Below the pieces are notes generated by a model. The model was given only the letters and a program-made list of their open reading frames with translations. It was not told the origin of the DNA and did no database searches. Source: Bacteroidota bacterium (GTDB taxonomy: Bacteria > Bacteroidota > Bacteroidia > Chitinophagales > Chitinophagaceae). From it: a DNA stretch of 64,000 bases. The stretch spans positions 26,575 to 90,574 of the forward strand of contig JAPLEJ010000045.1 in NCBI GenBank assembly GCA_026391435.1, read 5' to 3'. Position 1 is the first letter of the stretch, and each line of letters opens with the position of its first letter. Below, piece by piece: positions 36,838 to 44,387 of this stretch. The translations under genes and the position numbers were made by a program.

Positions 36838-38778
36838 ATGTCTAAATACGAGGAAGTTCATTTTGTAGATACGCAACAACCTGTTTGGAATTATTCTCTT
36901 TTTTCAGAACAGGATATTGCTAATTTTCAAAATGGCACTCATTATTCTTTATATCAGCTATTTGGGAACAAGCAGATAAAAGTAATAGACACCAACGGAA
37001 CTTACTTTGCAGTTTGGGCGCCCAATGCCACTGCTGTTTTTGTAGAGGGAAATTTTAATGATTGGAATTTACAAACACATCCTTTAAAAGTGAGGTTGGA
37101 TAATTCAGGTATTTGGGAAGGATTTATTCCTAATATACTAAAGGGGGAAGTGTATAAGTATCATATACATGGTTACCAAGGAGTCAAATTAGATAAAGCA
37201 GATCCATTCTCGCATTATTGTGAATTGAGGCCGTTAACTGCTTCTATCACTTGGCAAACCAACTATGAATGGAAGGATGCTGCCTGGATTGAAAAACGCA
37301 AAACGGCCAATCGAATTGATCAACCTTATTCTGTTTATGAAGTGCATTTAGCGAGTTGGATGCGCCCTGATAAAAATAATCAAGATGCTTATAATACTTA
37401 TTTGCAGATGATTGAGTTATTGGTGCCCTATGTGAAAGAAATGGGTTTTACGCATGTGGAATTCATGCCAGTGATGGAACATCCCTTTGATGGAAGTTGG
37501 GGTTATCAAGGAACTGGTTTTTTTGCGCCTACATCTAGATTTGGAAACCCACAACAGTTTGCTCAATTAGTGGAAGCCTTTCATGCTGAAAATATTGGTG
37601 TCATCTTAGATTGGGTGCCTGCTCATTTTCCATATGATGCACATGGTTTGTACATGTTTGATGGTGCAAATACTTATGAGTATGCAGATATGCGTAAGGG
37701 ATTTCATCCTGATTGGAATTCGTATATATTTAATTACAAACGCGGCGAGGTAAAATCATTCTTAATCAGTAGTGCTCGATTTTGGTGTGACCAATTTCAT
37801 ATTGATGGCTTAAGAGTGGATGCAGTGAGTTCCATGTTGCGTTTGGATTACAGTAGGGAAGAGGGTCAATGGGAACCCAATGAATTTGGAGGAAATGGAA
37901 ATATAGAAGCCATTGCATTCATCAAAGATTTAAACGAAACCTTATACCGTGATTTCCCAGATATTCAGACCATTGCGGAGGAAGCCTCGGATTGGCCAGG
38001 CATTAGTAAACCTACTTTTATGGGAGGGTTGGGCTTTGGTATGAAATGGATGATGGGTTGGATGCATGATACCATAAACTATTTTAAATTGGATCCTTTA
38101 TTTAGATCAAAACAACAGGATCAGTTTTCATTTTCAATGATGTATTATTATGACGAACATTTTATGTTGCCTTTAAGTCATGACGAAGTGGTGCATGGAA
38201 AAAGTCCTATGATTTATAAAATGCCAGGGGACGACTGGCAAAAATTTGCCAATTTAAGATTATTGTATTCTTATATGTTTTTGCATCCTGGTGCCAAATT
38301 ATTATTCATGGGAAATGAATTTGCCGCTACCAACGAATGGAATTTCTCATCCGAATTGCAATGGGATTTATTACAATTGCCAAGTCATAAAGGAATGAAA
38401 AATTGTATACAGCAATTAAATGCTTTATATAGAAATAATCCAGCTCTGTATGAATTACAATTTGATCCTGCTGGCTTTGAATGGGTAGAAACCAATAAGC
38501 GAAATGAAGGCGTATTGGCATTTAAACGCAAAGGGAAAGATAATAAGCAAGAAGTATTGGTGGTTTTAAATACGACCCCAGTTCCTCGACATCAATTCCC
38601 CATTCATGTGTATGGGAAAAAAACTTGGACTGAAATTTTTAATAGTGACGCACCCAATTACTGGGGCGTGGGTGATTTATACAATGATAAGATCATAGCG
38701 AAAAGCGCACCCGAAAATAAAGAGTGGCAAATACTACATTTAGATTTACCTGCCTTATCTGCAATTGTATTGAAGTAA
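36838..38778 (+). CDS. glgB: 1,4-alpha-glucan branching enzyme
   Basis: Cuts alpha-1,4 chains and rejoins them as alpha-1,6 branches in glycogen. The 646-residue protein has an N-terminal CBM48 domain (FAVWAPNATAVFVEGNFNDW, about residues 55-150), then a GH13 barrel with GTGFFAPTSRFGNPQQF, nucleophile Asp328 in GLRVDAVSSM, the acid Glu381/382 in IAEEASDWPG and Asp in LSHDEVVHGK, and a C-terminal beta domain. The start lies 2 bases after the amylase stop, suggesting coupled translation. No signal peptide: cytosolic, unlike its neighbour. It ends the main run of the glycogen block. Confidence 0.96.
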   Translation: MSKYEEVHFVDTQQPVWNYSLFSEQDIANFQNGTHYSLYQLFGNKQIKVIDTNGTYFAVWAPNATAVFVEGNFNDWNLQTHPLKVRLDNSGIWEGFIPNILKGEVYKYHIHGYQGVKLDKADPFSHYCELRPLTASITWQTNYEWKDAAWIEKRKTANRIDQPYSVYEVHLASWMRPDKNNQDAYNTYLQMIELLVPYVKEMGFTHVEFMPVMEHPFDGSWGYQGTGFFAPTSRFGNPQQFAQLVEAFHAENIGVILDWVPAHFPYDAHGLYMFDGANTYEYADMRKGFHPDWNSYIFNYKRGEVKSFLISSARFWCDQFHIDGLRVDAVSSMLRLDYSREEGQWEPNEFGGNGNIEAIAFIKDLNETLYRDFPDIQTIAEEASDWPGISKPTFMGGLGFGMKWMMGWMHDTINYFKLDPLFRSKQQDQFSFSMMYYYDEHFMLPLSHDEVVHGKSPMIYKMPGDDWQKFANLRLLYSYMFLHPGAKLLFMGNEFAATNEWNFSSELQWDLLQLPSHKGMKNCIQQLNALYRNNPALYELQFDPAGFEWVETNKRNEGVLAFKRKGKDNKQEVLVVLNTTPVPRHQFPIHVYGKKTWTEIFNSDAPNYWGVGDLYNDKIIAKSAPENKEWQILHLDLPALSAIVLK

Positions 38779-38941
38779 TTTGGAAGCATAAGATGGTTAA
38801 TTACTTATGAAACAGGTGCTTAAATAACATTTTCAATCAAGTTTTCCACAATTTTTCATTTTGAGATAAAGTTCATAATTAGTTAACATGAAGGTGGGAC
38901 CTTTGTATAAATAATCCAACTCGACAAAAAACATTACCCTT

Positions 38942-39253
38942 ATGAAATCAAACAACAAAGCAATGTTATATGAAGCCGTTTCGGAATTCATACAATTGCA
39001 TGCCTTTGATCATTTACTGGACAATGAATTAGCGCAGTTAAAAGCTTTATTAAATCAATGGGCGCAAACCACCGATTCAAATGAATTGCGTGAGCTCACT
39101 GAAAAACTAGTTCCCATTTTAAGTAAAGCCAACTTTTTTGTAGAATCTATTTCGCCTGCGGCCATTCAATTATGGTTTTATGCATTGTCTTACAATGAGA
39201 TTCCAATTGGCAACATGATGCAAGGTTTTAGCAACTCGAATGAGTTAGTATAG
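38942..39253 (+). CDS. Uncharacterised 103-residue protein
   Basis: A small, mostly helical, acidic and soluble protein (ATG start, no signal peptide) that I do not recognise. It has a Leu/Ala-rich N-terminal half (FIQLHAFDHLLDNELAQL) and a more aromatic C-terminal half (SPAAIQLWFYALSYNE). It lies 163 bases after glgB, outside the tight operon spacing, and is followed by a strong terminator of its own. A link to glycogen metabolism is possible only from position. Confidence 0.6.
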   Translation: MKSNNKAMLYEAVSEFIQLHAFDHLLDNELAQLKALLNQWAQTTDSNELRELTEKLVPILSKANFFVESISPAAIQLWFYALSYNEIPIGNMMQGFSNSNELV

Positions 39254-39270
39254 AAAGAATAATAAATAAT

Positions 39271-39307
39271 AAAAGAGGCCCCTTACGATTGCAAGGGGCC
39301 TCTTTTT
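39271..39307. terminator. Strong bidirectional terminator
   Basis: A perfect 14-bp stem (AAAAGAGGCCCCTT 39271-39284 with AAGGGGCCTCTTTT 39293-39306) with an 8-base loop, between the convergent 103-residue gene and the coiled-coil gene. Confidence 0.9.
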
Positions 39308-39350
39308 ATTTTGACCCATCAACTATAAATAGGAGACGAGTGAGATTCAA

Positions 39351-40271
39351 TTAAAATAATCCTTTTTTAAGTGCTGTTTTACCTTCCCCAATTTTAAATC
39401 CATTGTGGTAAACTTCCACTTTGTATTCACCTTTAGTGAATTTATTTGATTGCTTAAAATCATAACTTACAGGTAATGCAGCATTTTGTTCATACACGAC
39501 AGATAGTTTATTGGCATAAGCCCGCGCACCGTCCTCTCTTGTATTAAAATTACCACCGTCGCCAATAGTTTTACCATTAGGTCCGGTAATACAAACATAT
39601 AATTCCTGATTGCCAGTAGGGGTGATTTTATTTTTGTCAATCATAAAGGCTAACCGTATTAAGCTAGCTCTGTTTGCATTTTCAGTTGCTTTTTCAGCAC
39701 CATTACTTTTAACGCGAATGGCTTGAATGCTAAAAGTGGAAGCGTGTAAGGTGGACCCAATATCTTGTAATCGATCTTTTTCTTTTTGTGTCGTATTTAA
39801 GTTGTTGGTAAGCGTTGAATTTTTTGAAGTCAAATCCTGATTTTGCACATTAAGTTGTTTATTTTCTTCCTGCGCTTTTCCTAAGTCAGCCAATAGGTTA
39901 TTGACCTTGCCATTTAAATCAGCAATCATTGATTTTGCTTCGGAAAGTTCCTTGTCAGTAGCGTCTTTTTTTCTTAAAATATTACTAATGTTTAACTTAA
40001 GTTTTTGGATATCAGTTGATTTTTCTTGTAAGGCGCCTTGCAATCCTGTATTTTCCTGAGTCAAGGAATCTACTTTAGCAGAAGCTGCTATAAATTCAGC
40101 TTGAATGCTGTTTTTTGTACTGTCTAATACCGCTACTTCGGTAGTAAAATTGGTAATAGTTTGTGTTTTGGTGTTATTGGTATTAATGAAATAAATCCAA
40201 GAACCAATTAACGCAATGAGTAAAATTCCGATAAAAATTTTATTCGAATTGCCAGTTGTTTCGTTGCTCAT
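39351..40271 (-). CDS. Membrane-anchored coiled-coil protein, unknown function
   Basis: A 306-residue protein. A single membrane helix near residues 12-28 (FIGILLIALIGSWIYFI) is followed by a long coiled coil (about 45-175, Ser/Thr/Asn-rich heptads) and a C-terminal beta domain (about 180-300; SIQAIRVKSNG, LYVCITGPNGKTIG, GEYKVEVYHNGFKIGEG). The short N-terminus lacks a cleavable signal, so it is probably an inner-membrane anchor with the bulk in the periplasm. I recognise no named family. It stands alone between the terminator and the divergent holA gene. Confidence 0.75.
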   Translation of the reverse strand: MSNETTGNSNKIFIGILLIALIGSWIYFINTNNTKTQTITNFTTEVAVLDSTKNSIQAEFIAASAKVDSLTQENTGLQGALQEKSTDIQKLKLNISNILRKKDATDKELSEAKSMIADLNGKVNNLLADLGKAQEENKQLNVQNQDLTSKNSTLTNNLNTTQKEKDRLQDIGSTLHASTFSIQAIRVKSNGAEKATENANRASLIRLAFMIDKNKITPTGNQELYVCITGPNGKTIGDGGNFNTREDGARAYANKLSVVYEQNAALPVSYDFKQSNKFTKGEYKVEVYHNGFKIGEGKTALKKGLF

Positions 40272-40368
40272 AAAATGGGTTGTTATTTGACCGCAAAGAT
40301 ATATTAATAAATATAAAATAAGTTCAATGTAATTTGTTAAACTTGCTAATAGCTCGTTAAAATAATTT

Positions 40369-40376
40369 TATATTTG
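40369..40376 (+). promoter_or_regulatory. -7 promoter box of holA
   Basis: TATATTTG matches TAnnTTTG and ends 3 bases before the ATG at 40380. With a normal 5-7 base spacing transcription would start on the start codon itself, giving a leaderless mRNA. Confidence 0.65.
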
Positions 40377-40379
40377 CTT

Positions 40380-41405
40380 ATGCCCACTTCAAAAATAATT
40401 GCCAATTGGAAAAACAAGGTCTTTGATGCCGTTTATTGGCTCGAAGGGGAGGAGCCCTATTATATTGATCAGGTGGTTGAATATGCCGAACATCATTTAT
40501 TACCCGAATCGGAGCAGTCCTTTAATTTGACTGTATTTTATGGAAAGGATGCGGATTGGGCTGATGTGATCAATGCTTGCAAGCGATATCCTGTATTTGC
40601 AGAAAAACAAGTGGTTATTATTAAAGAAGCGCAGCACATGGGACAAATTGAGAAATTGGAGTCTTATATTGAAAAGCCCTTATCTTCTACTATTTTGGTG
40701 ATTGCCTATAAGGATAAAAATGTAGATGGTCGTAAAACATTTGGGAAATTATTAAAAACAAAATCCATTTTTATTGCGACTAAAAAAATGTACGACAATA
40801 AATTACCTGAATGGGTGACTGGTTTTGTTTCAGAAAAGGGATATCAAATTACACCAAAAGCAGTTCAAATTATTGTTGATCATATTGGAAATGACATTAG
40901 TCGAATACAAAATGAAATAGATAAATTGGTGGTCAACTTAGGGGATCGTAAAAAAATAACCGATGATGATATTGAAAAGTACATTGGTATTAGTAAGGAA
41001 TACAATGCGTTTGAATTTCAAGATGCCATTGCGCAGCGTAACTTTTCAAAATCAATAAGAATGATTCAATATTTTGAATCTAATAATAAAGCGGCACCGA
41101 TACAATTGATACTACCCACTTTGTATGCTTTTTTTAGCAAGCTGTATGCCATCTATGGCTTAGGCACAAGAGATGAAAAAACAATCATGAGTGAAGTAGG
41201 CGTGTCTTTTTACGCAGTTAAAAACTATATAGCAGCTGCTCGAAATTATCCAGTGGGCAAAGTGCAACACATTTTAATTTTAATACAGGAATATAATTTA
41301 AGGGTCATAGGTATTAATGACGCTGCTAATTCAGATGCCGATTTGTTAAAGGAGTTGGTCGTTAAAATAATGGATCCTGCTATGATGGATATTGCAGTAA
41401 AATAG
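40380..41405 (+). CDS. holA: DNA polymerase III subunit delta
   Basis: Clamp-loader subunit that opens the sliding clamp. The 341-residue protein has the delta N-terminal domain with DAVYWLEGEEPYYIDQVVEY, a Walker-like region without a true P-loop, QVVIIKEAQHM, and the C-terminal helical collar. The block DISRIQNEIDKLVVNLGD followed by EYNAFEFQDAIAQ is typical. The ATG at 40380 is chosen over a TTG at 40374 that lies in the -7 box. Its last 26 bases overlap the end of convergent ribF. Confidence 0.92.
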   Translation: MPTSKIIANWKNKVFDAVYWLEGEEPYYIDQVVEYAEHHLLPESEQSFNLTVFYGKDADWADVINACKRYPVFAEKQVVIIKEAQHMGQIEKLESYIEKPLSSTILVIAYKDKNVDGRKTFGKLLKTKSIFIATKKMYDNKLPEWVTGFVSEKGYQITPKAVQIIVDHIGNDISRIQNEIDKLVVNLGDRKKITDDDIEKYIGISKEYNAFEFQDAIAQRNFSKSIRMIQYFESNNKAAPIQLILPTLYAFFSKLYAIYGLGTRDEKTIMSEVGVSFYAVKNYIAAARNYPVGKVQHILILIQEYNLRVIGINDAANSDADLLKELVVKIMDPAMMDIAVK

Positions 41406-42327
41406 TAGCTGCAGTCACTTTATCTAAGTATAACTGCTGTTTCAGGGCTTCTAGGCCACTGAATTTTTCCTCTCCTCTAATGAATTCATACACGGAAACA
41501 ATGATATTGTTTTCATAAATATCATTATCAAAATTAAAAATATTTACTTCAATTACTTTTTTCTGTCCATCCACAGTAGGACGAATTCCGATATTCATCA
41601 TACCATCAAATATTTTATTTTCTAAACAGGTACCCGTCACACGAACAGCATAAACCCCATTGGCAGGGATTAATTTTTCTTCATTGATGATGCGTAAATT
41701 GGCAGTAGGAAATCCGATGGTACGGCCTATTTGATTACCTCTCACTATAAAGCCTTCGAAAAAATAAGGATAACCTAATAATTGATTGGCTTTGGTAATG
41801 TTCTTATCTAATAAATAATTTCTAATTAAAGTGGAACTGATGATTTCGCCTTCCACTATTTGTTCGTTAATCTCTTCCACTTGAAACTGAAATGATTTAC
41901 CTAGATCCTTCAGCATCTCAAAATCACCTAATCGGCCTTTCCCAAAATGATGATCGTATCCGACAATGATCGTATGGGGATGAAAATGATCAACTAAAAA
42001 ATCCTTGATATAAGCATGGGCTGATAAATTAGAGAAAGTATAATCAAAGTTCACGACCACCAAATGGTCAATATTGGCTTTTTCAAGTAAAGCAATCCGT
42101 TCATCTAAACAAGTTAATTGTTTGATTTCGCCTGGGATAGAGGAGATGATTTTTCGAGGATGAGGATGAAAAGTGATAATAATACTTTCGCCACCTACTT
42201 TTTGGGCTATTTCCTTAATTCTCTTGATGATTTGGAGGTGTCCTGTATGCACACCGTCAAAAGCCCCTGTTGTAATGACAGCGTTTTTAAAAGGGGGTAA
42301 TTGTTTTAAATCGTAATGAACCTTCAT
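41380..42327 (-). CDS. ribF: Bifunctional riboflavin kinase / FAD synthetase
   Basis: Converts riboflavin to FMN and then FAD. The 315-residue protein has the N-terminal FAD synthetase domain with TTGAFDGVHTGHLQII (HxGH nucleotidyltransferase motif), VVGYDHHFGKGR and EINEQIVEGEIISSTLIRN, then the C-terminal riboflavin kinase domain with GNQIGRTIGFPTANL and ANGVYAVRV. It is divergent from purM with a mirrored promoter region between them. Its 3' end overlaps holA by 26 bases in antisense. Confidence 0.96.
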   Translation of the reverse strand: MKVHYDLKQLPPFKNAVITTGAFDGVHTGHLQIIKRIKEIAQKVGGESIIITFHPHPRKIISSIPGEIKQLTCLDERIALLEKANIDHLVVVNFDYTFSNLSAHAYIKDFLVDHFHPHTIIVGYDHHFGKGRLGDFEMLKDLGKSFQFQVEEINEQIVEGEIISSTLIRNYLLDKNITKANQLLGYPYFFEGFIVRGNQIGRTIGFPTANLRIINEEKLIPANGVYAVRVTGTCLENKIFDGMMNIGIRPTVDGQKKVIEVNIFNFDNDIYENNIIVSVYEFIRGEEKFSGLEALKQQLYLDKVTAATILLQYPS

Positions 42328-42342
42328 CTGTTAATGCTAAAT

Positions 42343-42379
42343 ATGGCACAAATGTAAAACAATTGTACCTTTGTGCCAT
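42343..42379. promoter_or_regulatory. Mirror-symmetric divergent promoter between ribF and purM
   Basis: Arms ATGGCACAAA (42343-42352) and TTTGTGCCAT (42370-42379) are perfect inverted repeats around a centre at 42361. Each arm takes part in a -7 box: TACATTTG on the minus strand (42356-42349) for ribF and TACCTTTG on the plus strand (42366-42373) for purM. The boxes end 21 and 22 bases before the respective ATGs. Confidence 0.75.
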
Positions 42380-42395
42380 AAACCAATTTAGTTCA

Positions 42396-43574
42396 ATGTC
42401 ATTGTATGCCCAACGCGGTGTTTCCGCTCAAAAGGAGGAAGTTCATGCAGCCATCCAAAACTTAGATCAAGGATTGTATCCTAACGCTTTTTGTAAGTTA
42501 TACGCTGACTTTTTAGGGGGTCAATCAGATTATATTAATATTATGCATGCCGATGGGGCAGGTACTAAAAGTATCTTAGCTTATATCTATTGGAAGGAAA
42601 CGGGGGATGCTAGTGTTTGGAAGGGCATTGCACAGGATGCCATTGCCATGAATTTAGATGATTTATTATGTGTTGGTATTTATGACCAAATATTATTTTC
42701 ATCAACCATTGATCGTAATAAATTATTGATTACAGGAGATATTCTAAGTGTTTTAATTAATGGCACACAGGACTTTTTTAATACATTAAAAACTTATGGA
42801 GTTCATATTGACTTTTTAGGGGGTGAAACTGCAGATGTAGGTGATGTGGTAAGAACCATTGCTGTGAATGGAACGATGACGGCAAGATGGCCAAAGTCAA
42901 AATTAATCACCAATGATCTAATTGCGCCGGGGCAAGTGATTGTCGGCTTTTCAAGTCATGGACAAGCTACTTACGAAACCGAATACAACAGTGGACTAGG
43001 TAGTAATGGATTAACAAGTGCAAGACACGATGTGTTAAGTAAAGAATACGCCACTAAATATCCTGAGACCTTCGAGCCTAAACTCAATGATCAAGTGGTT
43101 TATATTGGTAAAAATAAAATGAGCGATATGCTTGAAATACCAGGCTATGGCTCCATTTCAGTGGGAAAACTATTATTAAGCCCTACGCGTACTTATGCGC
43201 CATTAGTCAAAGCTATTTTGACACAACATTTTAATGCAGTAAAAGGGATGATACATTGCAGTGGTGGAGGACAAACAAAATGTATGAAGTATTTGCCGGG
43301 TAATATGCGCATTGTAAAAGATAAGTTGATGGAACCGCCGCCCATCTTTCAATTAATTCAAAAAAATTCAGGGGCCAATACCAAAGAGATGTATCAAGTA
43401 TTTAATATGGGGCATCGTTTGGAAATATTTACTGATTCAATTACTGCGATATCGCTTATTGACCTTGCTAAAACATTTAATATTGATGCACAAATTATTG
43501 GTCAAGTGGAAGCTTGTGATACAAAAGAATTAGTATTACAAGGAAGTTTTGGAAAGGAACTATTTAGCTATTAA
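42396..43574 (+). CDS. purM: Phosphoribosylformylglycinamidine cyclo-ligase (AIR synthase), Bacteroidota form
   Basis: Closes the imidazole ring in purine synthesis (FGAM + ATP to AIR). The 392-residue protein has the PurM-like fold with MHADGAGTKSILAY (phosphate-binding DGxGTK), DFLGGETADVGDVVRT and GQVIVGFSSHGQATYETEYN. The C-terminal half diverges from E. coli PurM: the usual GGG-EN block reads CSGGGQTKCMKYL and the NMG block reads VFNMGHRLEIFT. About 45 residues longer than the E. coli enzyme. The ATG at 42396 gives MSLYAQRGVSAQ; an in-frame TTG at 42363 lies upstream of the -7 box. Confidence 0.88.
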   Translation: MSLYAQRGVSAQKEEVHAAIQNLDQGLYPNAFCKLYADFLGGQSDYINIMHADGAGTKSILAYIYWKETGDASVWKGIAQDAIAMNLDDLLCVGIYDQILFSSTIDRNKLLITGDILSVLINGTQDFFNTLKTYGVHIDFLGGETADVGDVVRTIAVNGTMTARWPKSKLITNDLIAPGQVIVGFSSHGQATYETEYNSGLGSNGLTSARHDVLSKEYATKYPETFEPKLNDQVVYIGKNKMSDMLEIPGYGSISVGKLLLSPTRTYAPLVKAILTQHFNAVKGMIHCSGGGQTKCMKYLPGNMRIVKDKLMEPPPIFQLIQKNSGANTKEMYQVFNMGHRLEIFTDSITAISLIDLAKTFNIDAQIIGQVEACDTKELVLQGSFGKELFSY

Positions 43575-43619
43575 TTTTATCAATAGAATGATTAAAGCGT
43601 TCTTATAAATTATAACATC

Positions 43620-44294
43620 ATGAGTGAAATTGTCGTTCAACTAGAACATGTAAATATTTATCAAAGTGGGAATCTCATTTTGCAAGAGGTTAATTTTGAA
43701 GTGCAAAAAGGTGAATTTGTTTATCTAGTAGGCAAAACGGGGACAGGGAAAAGTAGTTTGCTTAAATCTTTATATGGGGAAATCACGCTCACTGAAGGGC
43801 AGGGCAATGTGGTTGGATTTGATTTGAAACAAATGGATTGGAAAACCCTCCCTTTTTTAAGAAGAAATTTGGGTATTGTTTTTCAGGATTTTCAGTTATT
43901 GACCGATCGTAATGTGCATGAGAATTTGAGATTTGTTTTAAAAGCAACTGGTTGGCAGGATGAGCAACTGATCAACCAAAAAATTAACGATGTATTAGCC
44001 AAGGTAGGGCTTGAAAATAAAGGATTCAAAATGACCTTTGAAATGAGCGGTGGCGAGCAACAAAGGGTGGATATCGCTAGGGCATTACTGAATTCTCCTA
44101 AATTAATATTGGCAGATGAACCCACAGGGAGTTTGGATCCCGAAACCAGCGATGAAATCATGCAAATTCTATTCCAAATTGCTAAGGAGGATGGAACTGC
44201 CATCATCATGGCGACCCATGATTTTATGGTGGTCAATAAGTTCCCTTCGCGCACCCTTACGACCGAGGGAGGCAGGCTTGTGGCGAAGGCTTAA
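43620..44294 (+). CDS. ftsE: ABC transporter ATP-binding protein, FtsE-like
   Basis: A 224-residue ABC ATPase. Walker A GKTGTGKSSL (about residues 38-47), Q-loop IVFQDFQLL, signature MSGGEQQRVDIARALL, Walker B LILADEPTGSLDPE and the H-loop ATHDF are all intact. Size and sequence fit FtsE, which with FtsX controls peptidoglycan hydrolases at the septum. ftsX is not adjacent, so a LolD/MacB-type ATPase remains possible. It lies 45 bases after purM and 93 bases before smc. Confidence 0.82.
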   Translation: MSEIVVQLEHVNIYQSGNLILQEVNFEVQKGEFVYLVGKTGTGKSSLLKSLYGEITLTEGQGNVVGFDLKQMDWKTLPFLRRNLGIVFQDFQLLTDRNVHENLRFVLKATGWQDEQLINQKINDVLAKVGLENKGFKMTFEMSGGEQQRVDIARALLNSPKLILADEPTGSLDPETSDEIMQILFQIAKEDGTAIIMATHDFMVVNKFPSRTLTTEGGRLVAKA

Positions 44295-44355
44295 TTTTTC
44301 TCCACTAATTGTACACAAAACACCATTTTAGCCTTGATTTCTTGGGTCTTTTTCT

Positions 44356-44363
44356 TATGTTCG
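44356..44363 (+). promoter_or_regulatory. Near-consensus -7 box of smc
   Basis: TATGTTCG differs from TAnnTTTG at one position and ends 24 bases before the smc start. Confidence 0.35.
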
Positions 44364-44387
44364 CAGACATAAAAAAGAAGAAAACAA

